Below are positions 1 through 11,589 of a DNA stretch of 64,000 nt, in pieces. Each line of letters starts with the position of its first letter. The stretch's first letter is position 1. A program made the translations under genes and the position numbers. Origin of the DNA: Gordionus sp. m RMFG-2023. Its lineage: Eukaryota; Nematomorpha; Gordioida; Chordodea; Parachordodidae. The stretch is taken from positions 23,413,561 through 23,477,560 of the forward strand of contig NC_088775.1 in NCBI RefSeq assembly GCF_954871325.1, given 5' to 3'. Below the pieces are notes generated by a model. That model searched no databases, was not told where the DNA came from, and was given only the letters and a program-made list of their open reading frames with translations.

Positions 1-606
1 AAAAATCAAAATTCACAAATACTTGTTTTAAGTGCTGAATTTTTAAAATTGAGGTCTTTATAGTCCCTCCTTTCTTTTGATGAAAGATAAATTTGTTTTA
101 TTAAATCATGTTTTTGGGAATTTTATATAAATATAAGTGCTAAACTGCTAGATTTTCAAAAAGGGCTAAATTTAATAAAGAAAAATACTAAATATATTTG
201 AGGGGAATTAAATATTTTTAACTTACCTAAACCTCGACATTTCGCTGATAAAAGTCCAAACTTTTGTGCCATCTATGACCACAATCTTAAGGCTTACATG
301 ACGAGGTAACGTTTGAAGTTTTTATTAATAAAAAAAATATTTTTAAAAAAAATATATTTTAATATTATATTTTATCTGACTCTGATGAATAAAAAAGAAA
401 GATTTTTAGAGAGATTTTTATATAATCTAAAAATTTTTTTTTAATAAATCCCCCATTTCACTAACACATGTTAAGAAATCCCCCATCAATATAACCCAAA
501 ATTTTAAAACTAATTTTTTTTCAAATAAAATATAAGGCGAAGGGTGAAGTTTTTATTTTTATTATAAAAAGAATTATATATAAAATTTTTTTTAATAATA
601 ATAATG
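1..606. other. AT-rich sequence, no gene seen
   Basis: No coding signal or RNA gene is recognised. A short stretch near 280-315 weakly resembles 47090-47125 (both contain a run like 'aatcttNaggcttac'), so it may be a worn repeat. The rest is A/T runs. Confidence 0.5.
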
Positions 607-790
607 GGGTTCCTCCACGTCTTTATAGAGAAACCATTATAGAGAATGTATTTTATAAAGAAACATTTATAGAGAAGAAAACAATTATAGAGAATGCATT
701 TATAGAGAATGGTTTTATAGAGAATGTCGCTTATAGAGAATGATTTTAAAATGAATGTATAGAATTATTTTGTAGAGAATTATTTTGTAG
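607..790. repeat. Minisatellite with TATAGAGAATG core
   Basis: About nine imperfect copies of a short unit containing 'tatagagaa(tg)' lie head to tail with spacing of roughly 12-22 bp, for example near 646, 668, 691, 706, 721 and 735. The array decays at its right end into 'tgtagagaatta'. It has no coding potential. Confidence 0.75.
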
Positions 791-1879
791 ATCTTGATTT
801 ATTCCAACTAATAAAAAGGGAGTATGTAAAGATTGTCCAAAGTGAAGGAGGTAAAAACAACATTTATTTGTTTAAATTGTTAAAAATTCATTTGTAAAGA
901 TCATAGCATACATTTTGTCGTGAATGTTAGTACAAAAATTTACATGATATTTGATGATTAGTATTTTTTTTTAATATTTGATATCCTTTTATAAAATTTA
1001 TATAATTATCTATATTCGACATTCATTTAATAAAATTTGCATTTTTTAAATACTTCTTGGTGATCAAAATATAATTAAAGAAAGGTCTCAGAAAAAATTT
1101 TATTTCAGTAACTTTAGTAAAATTTGCATAACTGTTTTTAGAAGTAACTATTAATCTATTTATTATTTCCAATAATATTTGAATATATATTCAAAATTGT
1201 ATTTGTAGATCTCAAATTTTAATATGTTCTGAGATATAGCTAATCAAAATTTGGGATAAAATAGACCCCACCTTTGTAGTTAAGGGATTTTTTTCCACTT
1301 TTGTAGTGAAGGATCAAAAAGTATGGGTTGAATTTTAAAAGGAAAAATATTTATATGCTAGGTTTACAATAAATATTCATATTTAAAACTGCCTTTCGCG
1401 ACTCGAATTGATAGAGTAAAATAAAAAAATATAAAATATTTTCAGTATAAAAAAAACTAAATCTATCCAATTGAATAAGTTAGGTCAGGTTTATTATTTC
1501 GTCAAAACTAAAAAACCAAGTATTTGAGAATCCATAAATATATTTGGCTCATAATATAAATTTAAGTTCTTGCTGTTTAATGTCGTTGTACATTGTAAAA
1601 GCACGACTTTACTTAAATAACGCTCAAATTATAGAAGTTAGAAGGCACCACTTTTTAATATTTTACGATCTAAAAGCCATAATTTAAGAAACATGATGAG
1701 CCAATATTTTTTATTAAAAAAAAATTAGATCGGTTATTTTTTAAAATTAAATGGGATAGGACCTTACTAACAACAAACCTGGTTAACAATATATTTTTTT
1801 AATAATTTTGAAATAATAAATAATTTTCAAAATATCTTTATTCTAACCTTGTTTAATAAAAAGAGTTTAAAAATATTAC
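791..1879. other. AT-rich sequence, no gene seen
   Basis: No open frame with family resemblance, no RNA gene and no clear repeat boundary was found. The composition matches the window background. Confidence 0.45.
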
Positions 1880-2935
1880 ATATGACAATTATCAGTTTTC
1901 AATTTTATATATAAAAAAATCAAAAATAAAGATTATTTGTGGTACATCTTCACTGAAATTTTAATTTAACATATTAATAATATCTATTTTTACTCATTTG
2001 CATTAAAAAAATTTAAAAAATTTAAATAATAACGATTATGATAATTGTCACTTTCCTGTAGTACATCTTCACTGAAATTTTAATTTAACATGTTAACAAT
2101 ATCTATTTTTACCTATTTTCTTTAAAAAAATTCAAAATAGTTCAAAAATAACGATTATGACAATTGTCACTTTCCTGTAGTACATCTTCTCTGAAATTTT
2201 AATTTAACATGTTAACAATATCTTCTTTTATCCATTTGCTTTAAAAAAATTCAAAAAAGTTCAAAAATAACGATTATGACAATTGTCACTTCCCTGTAGT
2301 ATATCTTCACTGAAATTTTAATTTAACATGTTAACAATATCTATTTTTACCCATTTGCTTTAAAAAAAATTAAAAAAGTTCAATTATAACGATTATGATA
2401 ATTGTCACTTTCCTGTGGTTCATCTTCACTGAAATTTTACTTTAACATGTTAACAATATCTATTTTTACCCATTTGCTTTAAAAAAATTTAAAAAAGTTC
2501 AATAATAACGATTATGATAATTGTCACTTTCCTGTGGTTCATCTTCACTGAAATTTTAATTTAACATGTTAACAATATAATATCTATGCTTTAAAAAAAT
2601 TTTCAAAAATAACGATTATAACAATTGTCACTTTTCTATGGTACATCTTCATTGAAATTTTATTTTTACATCTTAATATTAATAATTATAACCTATTTAA
2701 TTTACGATATAATAAATCAAATAAGTTAAAAATAACGATTATTACAATTTCCACTTTTTTATGTTACTTACATTACATCTTCATTGAAATTATAATATAA
2801 ATTTTTTTTATATAAATTTTTTTTTACCCATATATGTCGAAAAAAGTTTAAAAAAATAACGATTATAAAAATTGTCGGTACATCTTTATTAAATTTTTAT
2901 TTTAATTTAACATGCTTACTAATCCATTTACCAAA
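1880..2935. repeat. 119-bp tandem satellite array
   Basis: The motif 'aacgattatgacaattgtca' recurs at 2031, 2150, 2269, 2388 and 2507 with an exact 119-bp step, then more loosely at 2611, 2733 and 2858. There is a worn first unit near 1920. Each unit also carries 'acatcttcactgaaatttta' and 'aacatgttaacaat'. The central five copies are the most alike and both flanks are degenerate, as expected from unequal exchange. Two related monomers lie at 63110-63265 inside a different element. Confidence 0.92.
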
Positions 2936-2964
2936 AAATAATATAAAAATAAAACTTTATAAAA

Positions 2965-3190
2965 TATGAAGATCTTTGAAGATAGTTAATCTAAAATATT
3001 TTTAAATAAAAGATCTTCAAAAGATCTCGATCTTTGAAGATCGTTGCACAAAATTTTTTAAAATAAAAGATCTTCAAAAGATCTCGATCTTTGATGATCG
3101 TTGCTCAAAATTTTTTAAAAGTAAAAGATCTTCAAATTTTACGATCTTCAAAGATCAAGATCTAGATCTTTGAAGATCTTTTTATTTTGA
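2965..3190. repeat. Palindromic GATCTTCAAAGATC tandem repeat
   Basis: Three to four units of roughly 60 bp each carry 'aaagatcttcaaaagatctc' followed by 'gatctttgaagatcgttg', so every unit is itself a near-perfect hairpin. The array sits between the 119-bp satellite and a Helitron-like 3' segment and may be an internal minisatellite of that element. Confidence 0.85.
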
Positions 3191-3194
3191 GCAA

Positions 3195-3669
3195 ATGTAC
3201 AACTCTGCCTAAAACAAGTTATTCTGCAGGCCTGGGCTCGGCCTGATCAAAAAACCAAGGACCATAAAAATCTGATTTTTATTGTATTTTTAAATTCATT
3301 ATGATTTTTTAAATGTTTTATTTCAGTTCTCAACTACCAAAATTATTATGATCTTTCATTGGGCTTGGATGAATTTTTAAAAATTATTATGGCTTTGTAC
3401 TTTACCTGGGAATTTTTTTTAATATTAAATATTATGTATAAATGATAAGTAAATTTAACATATTTGTATTATCAAGTAAAAGCTTTAAATTTATTCTTAC
3501 TCAAACCATAGTATTTAGTCTTAGTTTTAATGGATTGAACCTGGCCTGAAGGGGGGGAGGGGGTAAAAAGAATAGAATTCGATATAATTTTCAAATAACC
3601 GGTAACATCTAGCATAAATATAAGAAGAAAATTCTCATTCCCCATCATTTTTGACGGACTATCTACTAG
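3195..3669 (+). mobile_element. Helitron-like element, 3' segment
   Basis: The segment ends with a short hairpin (3642-3657, arms ccatca/tgacgg) followed 12 nt later by CTAG (3666-3669) and then T. Helitrons are known to end with a hairpin close to a CTRR terminus and to insert at AT. A related copy at 13680-14112 shares the interior and the same end, and a third end is at 29913. No Rep/helicase gene is seen, so the copy would be nonautonomous. The 5' end is not defined and could lie left of the tandem arrays. Confidence 0.6.
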
Positions 3670-4550
3670 TATTGTGCAATAATTTGCACACTAGGTATTT
3701 AACGCCATCTACTTAGTTATAATAATTTAAAATATTAAAATGTTATTATTCATTCTACAATAGATGTATAAATTTGATATCTTTTCTTCTCTTTTTTTAC
3801 GTGTTTTTTAGGAAAGCTATTTTTTTTTCTTTTTCAAAAAACTGTTTTGAGTTAAATTTTAATACAAGTATATTTTTGATATTAATACAAACTACTATTT
3901 TTTTAAGATATAATATACCAACTAGAGGTGATGCGACAATATATATAATCTTAATTGTTTCATCATATCATTCTGGTCCTATTTTATAGTTAGAAAATAT
4001 TTCATTTCTAATATGGCATCCTTTCCGTGTAAATAACTCTAGGCTTTTATATTTGCATAATTATTTCCTCCAAAGATTTTTAGTGTTTTATTTTATCAAT
4101 TTATCCAACATAATATATTCTGATATTAGTTTACATCGTGAGCAGGTTTGCCAGGTCAAAATTTTCAAATTGCGGGAGAAATTTGGTATTATGCGGGAGA
4201 AATATGAAAATTGCGGTAGATAAAAATTGCTAAAAAAAAATTTTTGCTTTTGAATTGACTTAATTATCCGCCTATTATTTTTTATTTAGTTTATATAAAT
4301 ACAAAGAGGTAACTATTTTTCAAAATAATATAACATCTTGATTTATTAAAATATATTAATTTATAAAAAAAACCAACGATCTTTTTTAAATATAAAAGAA
4401 TGTAAACAAGATAAAATTTTATTAAAAAAAACGATTATAATTTTACAATTTGAAGAAAAGTAAACTATTATTTTTTTATCTGTTTTATTTCACTCTTTTA
4501 TAACGTATTTATATCTTTTTTACAGAAATAATATTTGAATAAATATAAAA

Positions 4551-4680
4551 AGGTTAACTTAAAGTAAAACTAAAATGAAAATATAATCTTAAAGTAAAAC
4601 TAAGATTTTAATAAATATAAAAAGTTGACTTAAAGTAAAACTAAAATGAAAATATAATCTTAAAATAAAACTAAGATTTG
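4551..4680. repeat. 67-bp tandem duplication inside hAT copy 1
   Basis: Two nearly identical neighbouring units contain 'cttaaagtaaaactaaaatg' and 'aaaatataatcttaaa'. Nothing like it is apparent at the matching place in the second hAT copy, so it is probably a late local duplication. Confidence 0.7.
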
Positions 4681-4899
4681 AATAACAAATAATAATTTAT
4701 ATTATTCAACAAAAATATATTTTATGCGAATGTCCCGCAAAACGACCGCAATTGGAAATCTACCATGTGTTTGTGTATAACATTATAGGGATAAGCGCTT
4801 AATTATCACGTATCACGTTTAAATACATAATAAGGTACTCCAAAAATAAGAAATAATACAGATGAAACAACAGTTTCGGCAATTGTAATCACTTATCTT

Positions 4900-5622
4900 G
4901 TACATTCACAGAGATACTTATCATTACAATGTTGGTTCCCATAATATTTAACGACTCTAATATAAATGAAAACTATACTTGTAGAACAAAAATGAGCAAG
5001 ACTATCATCAATGTTTTAGGACCTAAATCCAGGAGGTCTATTTTTGACGAAAAATGGGCATACATATTCAATGCATCTAATAAGGGAGATATTAAAATAT
5101 TTCCCTTGATCCTTCACTATTTCATCAAAATTAAAATCGTTTCATTAAAACTATTAAATTTTTTCCTCTCAAATAGTAAAAAATCCAAAGACATAACCCA
5201 TATAATGGTAAATATAGCAGATTCGAGATTATAAATATATTGCATGTCAGCTTTCTGATCTGATAATGCCATTTGGTAAAAACAGAGTGTATTTACAGAA
5301 TTTAGTCAGCACAATGTTGGTTGCGATATGTTCCTAATATACGCCATCCATAGAATTTTAAAATATTATAAACCTTTAAAAAAATATTTCTTAAATAAAG
5401 ATTATAAAAGCTGTCCTAATATTTTGATAATTTTTCAATAATGAATGGTAGAGGTATATTTAGGAATGATTTCACATGTAGGAAATATACTACATGCTGT
5501 TAATGTGTAGTTGCATTCAGAAGAATCTTAACAAAGATTCTCAAAATTATGCTGCAGATGTGTTCATCTTAACAGTTAAAAATTGACAATAAATTTTATG
5601 GCGCCATTGCTAAAAATTAATT
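4900..5622 (+). pseudogene. Inverted partial hAT transposase (N-terminal two thirds)
   Basis: The + strand shows the beginning and middle of the same transposase that runs on the - strand of this element. Recognisable pieces are the 'FNDSNINENYTCRTKMSK' block (4945-5001), 'LGPKSRRSI' (5008-5035), 'HIMVNIADS' (5199-5226), then 'LKKYFLNKDYKSCPNIL' (5375-5424) and 'GMISHVGNILHAVNV' near 5465. It stops at a sharp junction near 5622, before the dimerization domain. Frameshifts and stops make it non-coding. Antisense transcripts could pair with the full relic. Confidence 0.8.
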
Positions 5623-7050
5623 ATATTTTATTTGAGATTTAAATAATAGAACTAAATGTTTACCGTCGTTATTGAGATATTTATAAAATTCCTGGCATGA
5701 CATATTATATATGTTTAACCATTAGCTCGGCCTCTAATGTTGTTAAAGTAATCCGATTTCTCTCCTTTTTCCAGGCAGTCCACATGAGGCTAAAAATGCG
5801 CTCGGATGAGGCATTAGAACGAGGTAAGGAGAAGACATACTCGCATATTTTTCCCAAGCATGGGGATTTATCGTTATTACGAAAAAATTCTACCCATTTC
5901 TCCTCTGCTTTTAGACCATCTAACTTTAAGTATTTTGGCGAATCATAAAAAATAGAGAGAATTACAAACTCTCAAACAAGAAATCAATGTCTTTCTGTAT
6001 TTTTAATATATTTATTAATTATAAAAACCATCAATTGATGGTTTCTGTTATAAGGTCATAATCTTTATACATTTGTATATAGAGTTTTTAAAATCAAATT
6101 TTGATTGTAAATATTCTAAAATTGTCTTAATAAAAATATTTGCTTCATTTAAAAATGTATTAATTAGAGTATTAGAACATTTTAATATAATATTTTTAGC
6201 AATAGCGCCATAAAATTTATTATCAATTATCTGTAGAGATGAACAGAGCTGTAGCATGATTTTGTGAATTTTTTTTATAAAGAATATTCTGATTGCAACT
6301 GCTTCTGCCATTTCATACTCGAAAAAATTTTTCAAAATCTTTATTTAAGAAAAGTATTTTTTTAAGGGTTTGTAAAATTTTAAAATTCCATCGATGGCAG
6401 GTATTAATGACAACCACCTGATAGGAATATATCGCAACAACTCACACCATTCCAAGTCAGACCACTTCACCAACTCTTTTAATTCTTTAACTCTTTTAAT
6501 TCTTTAACTCTTTTAGTTGATGACTAAATTCGTTAAAACATTTCATCACAATTATTTCGACATCCACAGATAGTACATTTATTTCCTTCTTGCAAGAATT
6601 ATGTAGTATATGGCATATACAGCCAATTGGTATTAATTCATTATTGTGCTGCCTCATTTCGGTAACTTTGATTTTTGCCAAAATTTACAGAGGCATTATC
6701 AGCGCAGAAAGCTGACATGCAAATCATTGGTAACCCTGAATCAGCTATATTTACCATTATGTAGCCAGCTACATCGTTGGATATTTTACTATCCGAGGAA
6801 AAAATTTTAACAGTTTTATGGAAATGTTCTTATTCTTGTTGAAATAGCGAAGGATCTATTAGATGCATCCTTTAGAATTGAATATGGATGCCCATCTTTC
6901 AAATCGTCTAGAATTGACCTCTAGAATTCAGGTACTAACAAGTAAGGTTTACACTTATATTGGAGCCATTAAATATCATGAAAAAAAGATTCGACCCACA
7001 ATGTGATGATATAGTTCTGTGAATGTTTACATGATAGTTGTATACGATTT
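5613..7050 (-). pseudogene. hAT transposase relic
   Basis: Read on the - strand from about 7050 to 5613, the pieces in order are an N-terminal block, 'NADNASVNFGK'-like residues of the catalytic core near 6690, 'IGCICHILHNSCKKE' (6630-6590), 'SDLEWCELL' and 'IPIRWLSLIPAI' (6470-6390), 'LKKYF' (6350), and the C-terminal hAT dimerization block 'NASSERIF'/'TTLEAELM' (5860-5720). At least three frame breaks and several stops separate the pieces. The C-terminal block makes a long open frame on the opposite strand (5697-5948), which is only a shadow. The D-x-A-x-N and C-x2-H signatures follow the hAT family. Confidence 0.82.
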
Positions 7051-8519
7051 CCGCAAATGTAGTTGCATCTGTATTATTTATTATTTGAGAATATTTTTGT
7101 ATTGCAATCGATATTGATATACTTCCCTGTACTGACTTATATGAATGAAATGATGTTGATTTATTATTGGATAAAAATAAAACAAGATAGAAAGAAATTT
7201 AGAAACTAGACATGTTTTTCGAATAAATATTTAAAATTGTTTAAAAAATATAAAAATCATCAATTAATGTCTCTCAAAATTATTATTTATATATTAAAAA
7301 TGTTAAAATACTAAAAAAAAATTGCGAGAGAAATTAAAAAATTGCGATAGATTTTTGCGGGAGATTTTCAATTGCTGTAGTTTTGCGGGAGAGATATGAC
7401 TGCGTGAAACTAAAAAATTGCTGGAGTCGCCCGATGATGGGGGGAGACATGGCAACCCTGATCGTGAGTGTCATGGCTATTACTGCAAATTAACCAGCAT
7501 CTATTATTTGTGTTGCTATGTATTTTAAGTTCATTACTACAGCTGCTAAGAGCATATGATAGCATATTTTAGATAAACAATAATGGTCATTGTGTAGTCG
7601 TTTATATATCATTTAAAATTAAAGATAATCTTTTAGAAATTTTAATATCTCACGATAATTTTCTCGCTTACTTATCTAGCTTCCATCATGTCATCTAGAA
7701 GGAAGCTCTAACCACTATATAGTTTTATGATTTGAATTGGTCGTTTATACTCTCTTCTTGAAGAATTGTTGATTTGGTATAGGCCTATAAATTTTTCCTT
7801 ATTAGTCCATTCTATAAAACATTGTCTAAAATGGTAACAGAGAGTTATATTAGTTTCATGACCTTTTGTCAATGTAACTTGATAAGAATTATATTATTGC
7901 ATATGTGGTTTTTAAAAACTATTATCAATTGAGGATATGTATGAATTAATAAATCTTTTTTATCACTTGTAATTCTTTAGACGCAAAATTTTTTTATATC
8001 AGCAATCGAAAATATTTTATAATGTAATAAATAGATTTTGCATTAGAATATATTATTTTTAGAAATGTTTTGTAATGTTTTAAGTATTGATATGCCAGTT
8101 TATTTTGTATGCATAGTATAATAAATGAAATAAATATGAAAATCAGAATAATTGTTCAGAGTTAACAAATTTTATAAAGTATAATATATTATTATAAAAC
8201 CCGGCCGAAGGCTGGGGAAAAGCGGCCGAAGTCCCGCAATTTGGGGGCGCCCCACATAAAAAAATTTTTAGTTGAGCCCCCTGAGATTGTAAAGGCTAGC
8301 GACGCCCCTTACAATACATTTAAATTATTAATATCATTCATAAATTTTTATAAATCATATATTTTAGTAAATATTTGATTTACTGTTGAAACTGTTTAAA
8401 TGTGAGACGTTGTAGAAAATACACAATTTTTTTCTAATTTATATGATATTTCTTAATATTATGATGCCCTAAATATTAATTTTGAGGTTCCAAGCCCAGT
8501 CGTATCCAACATAATTTTA

Positions 8520-8700
8520 AAAATTTTATCCCACCTCGGAGATAGTTAAATTTTTACTTGATTTATCATCACATGAAGGGGAAATATCTGATTTACCAAT
8601 TAGTTTAAGATGTAAAAAAAAACATGTATATTCCGTATTAAGGGAAACTGGGAAGGCCTGGGCAAATTGTAGCTTTTCGGATAAATTTAATGTATGTCTT
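8520..8700 (+). repeat. Helitron-associated coding-like fragment
   Basis: The segment encodes 'GEISDLPISLRCKKKHV' followed by 'SVLRETGKAWAN' on the + strand. The same block is found inverted at 29560-29640, and as worn DNA at 10940-11060 and 11140-11240. Its recurrence next to Helitron-like 3' ends suggests it belongs to those elements. I do not recognise the protein family. Confidence 0.65.
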
Positions 8701-10019
8701 GCATTTCCCAAATTATTTTTCTATAATTTTATGTTAAGTAAAAAAAAATGCTATCTATTTAAATTACAAAAATGCCATTAAACACTAATGAAACTTATAT
8801 GCAAATTATATATATATATTTTTTAAGAAAATATTTTTTATTGACATATAAATTTAGGCTAATTTTTTTTTAAAATAATGAGGAATAATTATTATGTTGT
8901 GTATTTGATAAAATTAAGAGCAAATCCTTGTTGACATTTTTATTTTTGATGAAAAAAACGACAAATAAATCTGGAAGGTCGCCTGGAGAGGAAATAATTA
9001 ATGTACAATTTCATATCATTTAGGGTTGTAGATGAAAGTAATGACGGATTACCAAAGCAGTGTACAAAACACATTACGTCCTGATAAAGATGATATGCCT
9101 ATGCCTTGGGATTAAAAGAAAAAGCAAAACGATATATCTGTCAATGTCAGCATTGGTAGCCCCCTCTAAAATAGAATCATGAACGACAATGTTAACTCAA
9201 CCATAAAGGTAGTAAGAATTGTTATAAAGGCCATGACAGAACTACTGCATATTTTTCCATTAATAAAGTTGATTAAAATGGCCGTACTGCACATTCAAGT
9301 ATGAACATTCCCTAAATAATCATGAAAGTTTCTCAGAGAATCGGATAAAGTAATATTTATAATAACTCCTAGTGAAGTGAATGATAGTACGGAATTGAAT
9401 TCTTATATTTGTTAAAAAATAGGCAGAGGTGGCATAGGGATTGTGGTAGCGGTGATAGAAATATCATTTGGAGGCAACTGGGTGAAAATAAAATAAACAT
9501 ATAAATATAAAACATAAGATAAAAAAACAAAATAAACCTCTAGATGAGTTAATTTCAAGCGTAGTTCTTTATTATTTTGGCTACCAGTAACTCTAGAACG
9601 GGCAAGGCGTTTGTTTATTCGTCATTATTTTCTTTGCTTATCTTTAATAGATTCATCATGTTTTGTAGCGATGTGAGGGATTAAGGTTGGGTTAGCCTAG
9701 ACAAATAAAGAAATCAGGCAAAAATATAAATAAACATTATTATTGAAATAAAACGAACATTAAAATACTGTAAACCAGTAGATGGATCAATAATAGATGC
9801 ATATATCTAGTAGTTGGAGGGATATCATCAAAAAAAATTTTTTTTGGGGGGGCAAGCCTATTATGATATTCTAAATGTTTATTTTGCATTTGTTCATTAT
9901 TATCGGCTGATATTTCAATATTTGAACAATTATAAAGAGGAAATAAGATGGGGATAGTTTTCTAAAGTAAAAAAAAATAAATTCTCAGTTAATTTTATAA
10001 GATAGGAATAAAATAAAAT
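8701..10019. other. AT-rich sequence, no gene seen
   Basis: No family-like reading frame, RNA gene or clear element boundary is seen. Small G runs occur near 9843-9850. Confidence 0.45.
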
Positions 10020-10560
10020 ACCATTCGGAGAGATCAATTGGCAAACTTAAAAAAAATAGGATCCTTGTGAATAAGTATAGAATAATTTAAATAATATATA
10101 AATACCGTAATATGTACTTTTTTTGGAATAAATATAAAATCATAAAAATAGAAAACCCCGTTTAGTATTTTTCTTGAAAGAATAAAAAGGAGTATTGTTA
10201 AAAAAGGTAGGAACCTTAAGAATGAATATATAACTTTAATTGAATAAAAATAAAAATAAATATTGTAATATATAATGATTTTTTAGAATAGATATAAAAT
10301 CATATATATAATTATTTATAATATAATGTACTATGTATATTTTTTTGAGCATTATACAAAATAATCAGCAGAAATAATAGAGCAATGGTGGATCCGACAA
10401 AATGGTTAGCTTTTAAAAAAGTAGGATCCTTAAAAATTGTTATATTAATTTAGTTAAATTTTAAAAAATGTACTTTGTATAATTTTCAGTTAGACAAAAT
10501 ATTCATCATAGATAAAAGGGCATAATGTGCTGCCCGACAAAATGAAAAGCTTTAAAAATA
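10020..10560. repeat. Degenerate ~170-bp tandem repeat
   Basis: About four worn units carry a block like 'gacaaaatggttagc', then 'taaaaaaagtaggatcctta', at roughly 10035, 10195, 10395 and 10530, separated by AT-rich filler with 'ataaaatcataaaaata'-type runs. The units are diverged. Confidence 0.55.
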
Positions 10561-11510
10561 CGAAAAAATTTCCAAGCATCTAAGATTTTAATAATTTAAA
10601 AAGATTTTTTCAAGCCCATTTCAATCCCTAATAATTTTTGAAAAGCAAACCAATATTAATTTTGAGAAATATTTTTAGCCCAGTCAAACCCATTATAATT
10701 TTGAAAAAATTTTCCCAAGCCTAGAGATATTAAATTTATAATTAATGAATGAGAAATCTCTGATTTACCAATTAATCTATAAGTTAACTCAATTAAATTG
10801 AATTTTTATATAAAATATTAATAATTTGTAATATTTAGTGAATAATGTATTACTTTGACAATAGGTTTTAATATGGCCTCCTACAGTTACATTAATTTTG
10901 GAAAAATTTCCCAAGCCTAAAGTTATTAAATTTAATTAATGAATGAGAAATCTCTGATTTACCAATTAATCTATGAGTTAACTCCTAGTTATATATGCAA
11001 AAAAAAACTTGTGAATTGGTAATAAGGGAAACTGAGAAAGCTTGGACAAAGCACTTATTAGAGAATCATGACAAAATAAGGTCTGCCCTAATATTATTAT
11101 AAGAAATAAAAAATATTACCTCGTATTATTGGAGATAACTCCAAAATTGTTTTTTTTTACATCTTAAACTAATTGGTAAATCAGATATTTCCCCTTCAGG
11201 TGATGATAAATCAATTAAAAATTTAACTATCTCCGAGGTGGGAAAAAATTTTCAAAATTATATTGGATACGACTGGGCTTTGAACCTCAAAAATAATGCA
11301 CCTGACATGGGAATATCTTTTACAAATTATTAAAGGTTGAGCTGGGCTTGATAAACTTTTATAATTATCATGACATCTATCGTAAAAAAATGAATAAAAA
11401 TCTCATTCCCCGTCATTTTTGATGGGCTTTCTAAATAATTTGTAATATTTAGTAAATAATGTATTACTTTGACAATTGGTTTTAATATGGCCTCCTACAG
11501 TTGCATAGAA
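10561..11510 (+). mobile_element. Patchwork of Helitron-like fragments with direct repeats
   Basis: The stretch holds several copies of a 'cccaagcct...aaattttgaaaaa' unit and two direct copies (about 10715-10795 and 10900-10985) of 'gagaaatctctgatttacca'. Two direct copies of a 70-bp block begin 'aataatttgtaatatttagt' (about 10818-10888 and 11436-11506). The hairpin 'ccgtcatttttgatgg' near 11408-11423 matches the Helitron-like ends elsewhere, but the CTAG terminus is missing. The interior segment 11140-11360 matches 29580-29790. Confidence 0.6.
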
Positions 11511-11589
11511 AACTTAAGTTATAGGATCATCTGTTTGTATAATATATATAAATAAAATCAACAAATAAAAAAAATAAAAAAAATAAAAA

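Larger units (their letters stand above)
4143..7460 (-). mobile_element. hAT transposon, composite copy 1
   Basis: A 3318-bp element starts 'caggtttgccagg' and ends 'ggcaaccctg'. It is flanked on both sides by the perfect 8-bp duplication ATCGTGAG (4135-4142 and 7461-7468), which is the hAT superfamily signature. Subterminal zones carry repeated GCGGGAGA-like boxes (left near 4173 and 4193; right between 7320 and 7395), probable transposase binding sites. Inside are a transposase relic on the - strand and a second, inverted partial relic on the + strand. The unrelated-site copy at 30493-33603 has the same layout. Confidence 0.93.
3675..8318 (+). repeat. Interspersed repeat 'family X' (split by hAT)
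   Basis: The two parts, 3675-4142 and 7461-8318, form one repeat interrupted by the hAT at 4143-7460. Parallel copies are at 11765-12260 (middle part), 21850-22510 (right part) and 23290-23575 (left part). The right end carries 'ggctagcgacgcccctt', like the GGCGTCGCTAG ends of many invertebrate DNA transposons, so family X may be a nonautonomous DNA element. No reading frame of note is present. Confidence 0.75.

Noticed and set aside
1880-2935. CRISPR-like repeat array
   Set aside because: The repeats are contiguous 119-bp satellite units without unique spacers, in a eukaryotic context.
3774-3989. 71-codon Phe/Ile-rich frame as a small membrane protein
   Set aside because: It lies in family X, and the parallel repeat copy at 23.4 kb does not keep the frame; composition explains the hydrophobicity.
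5697-5948. 83-codon + strand frame
   Set aside because: It is the complement of the hAT dimerization domain encoded on the - strand of the same element.
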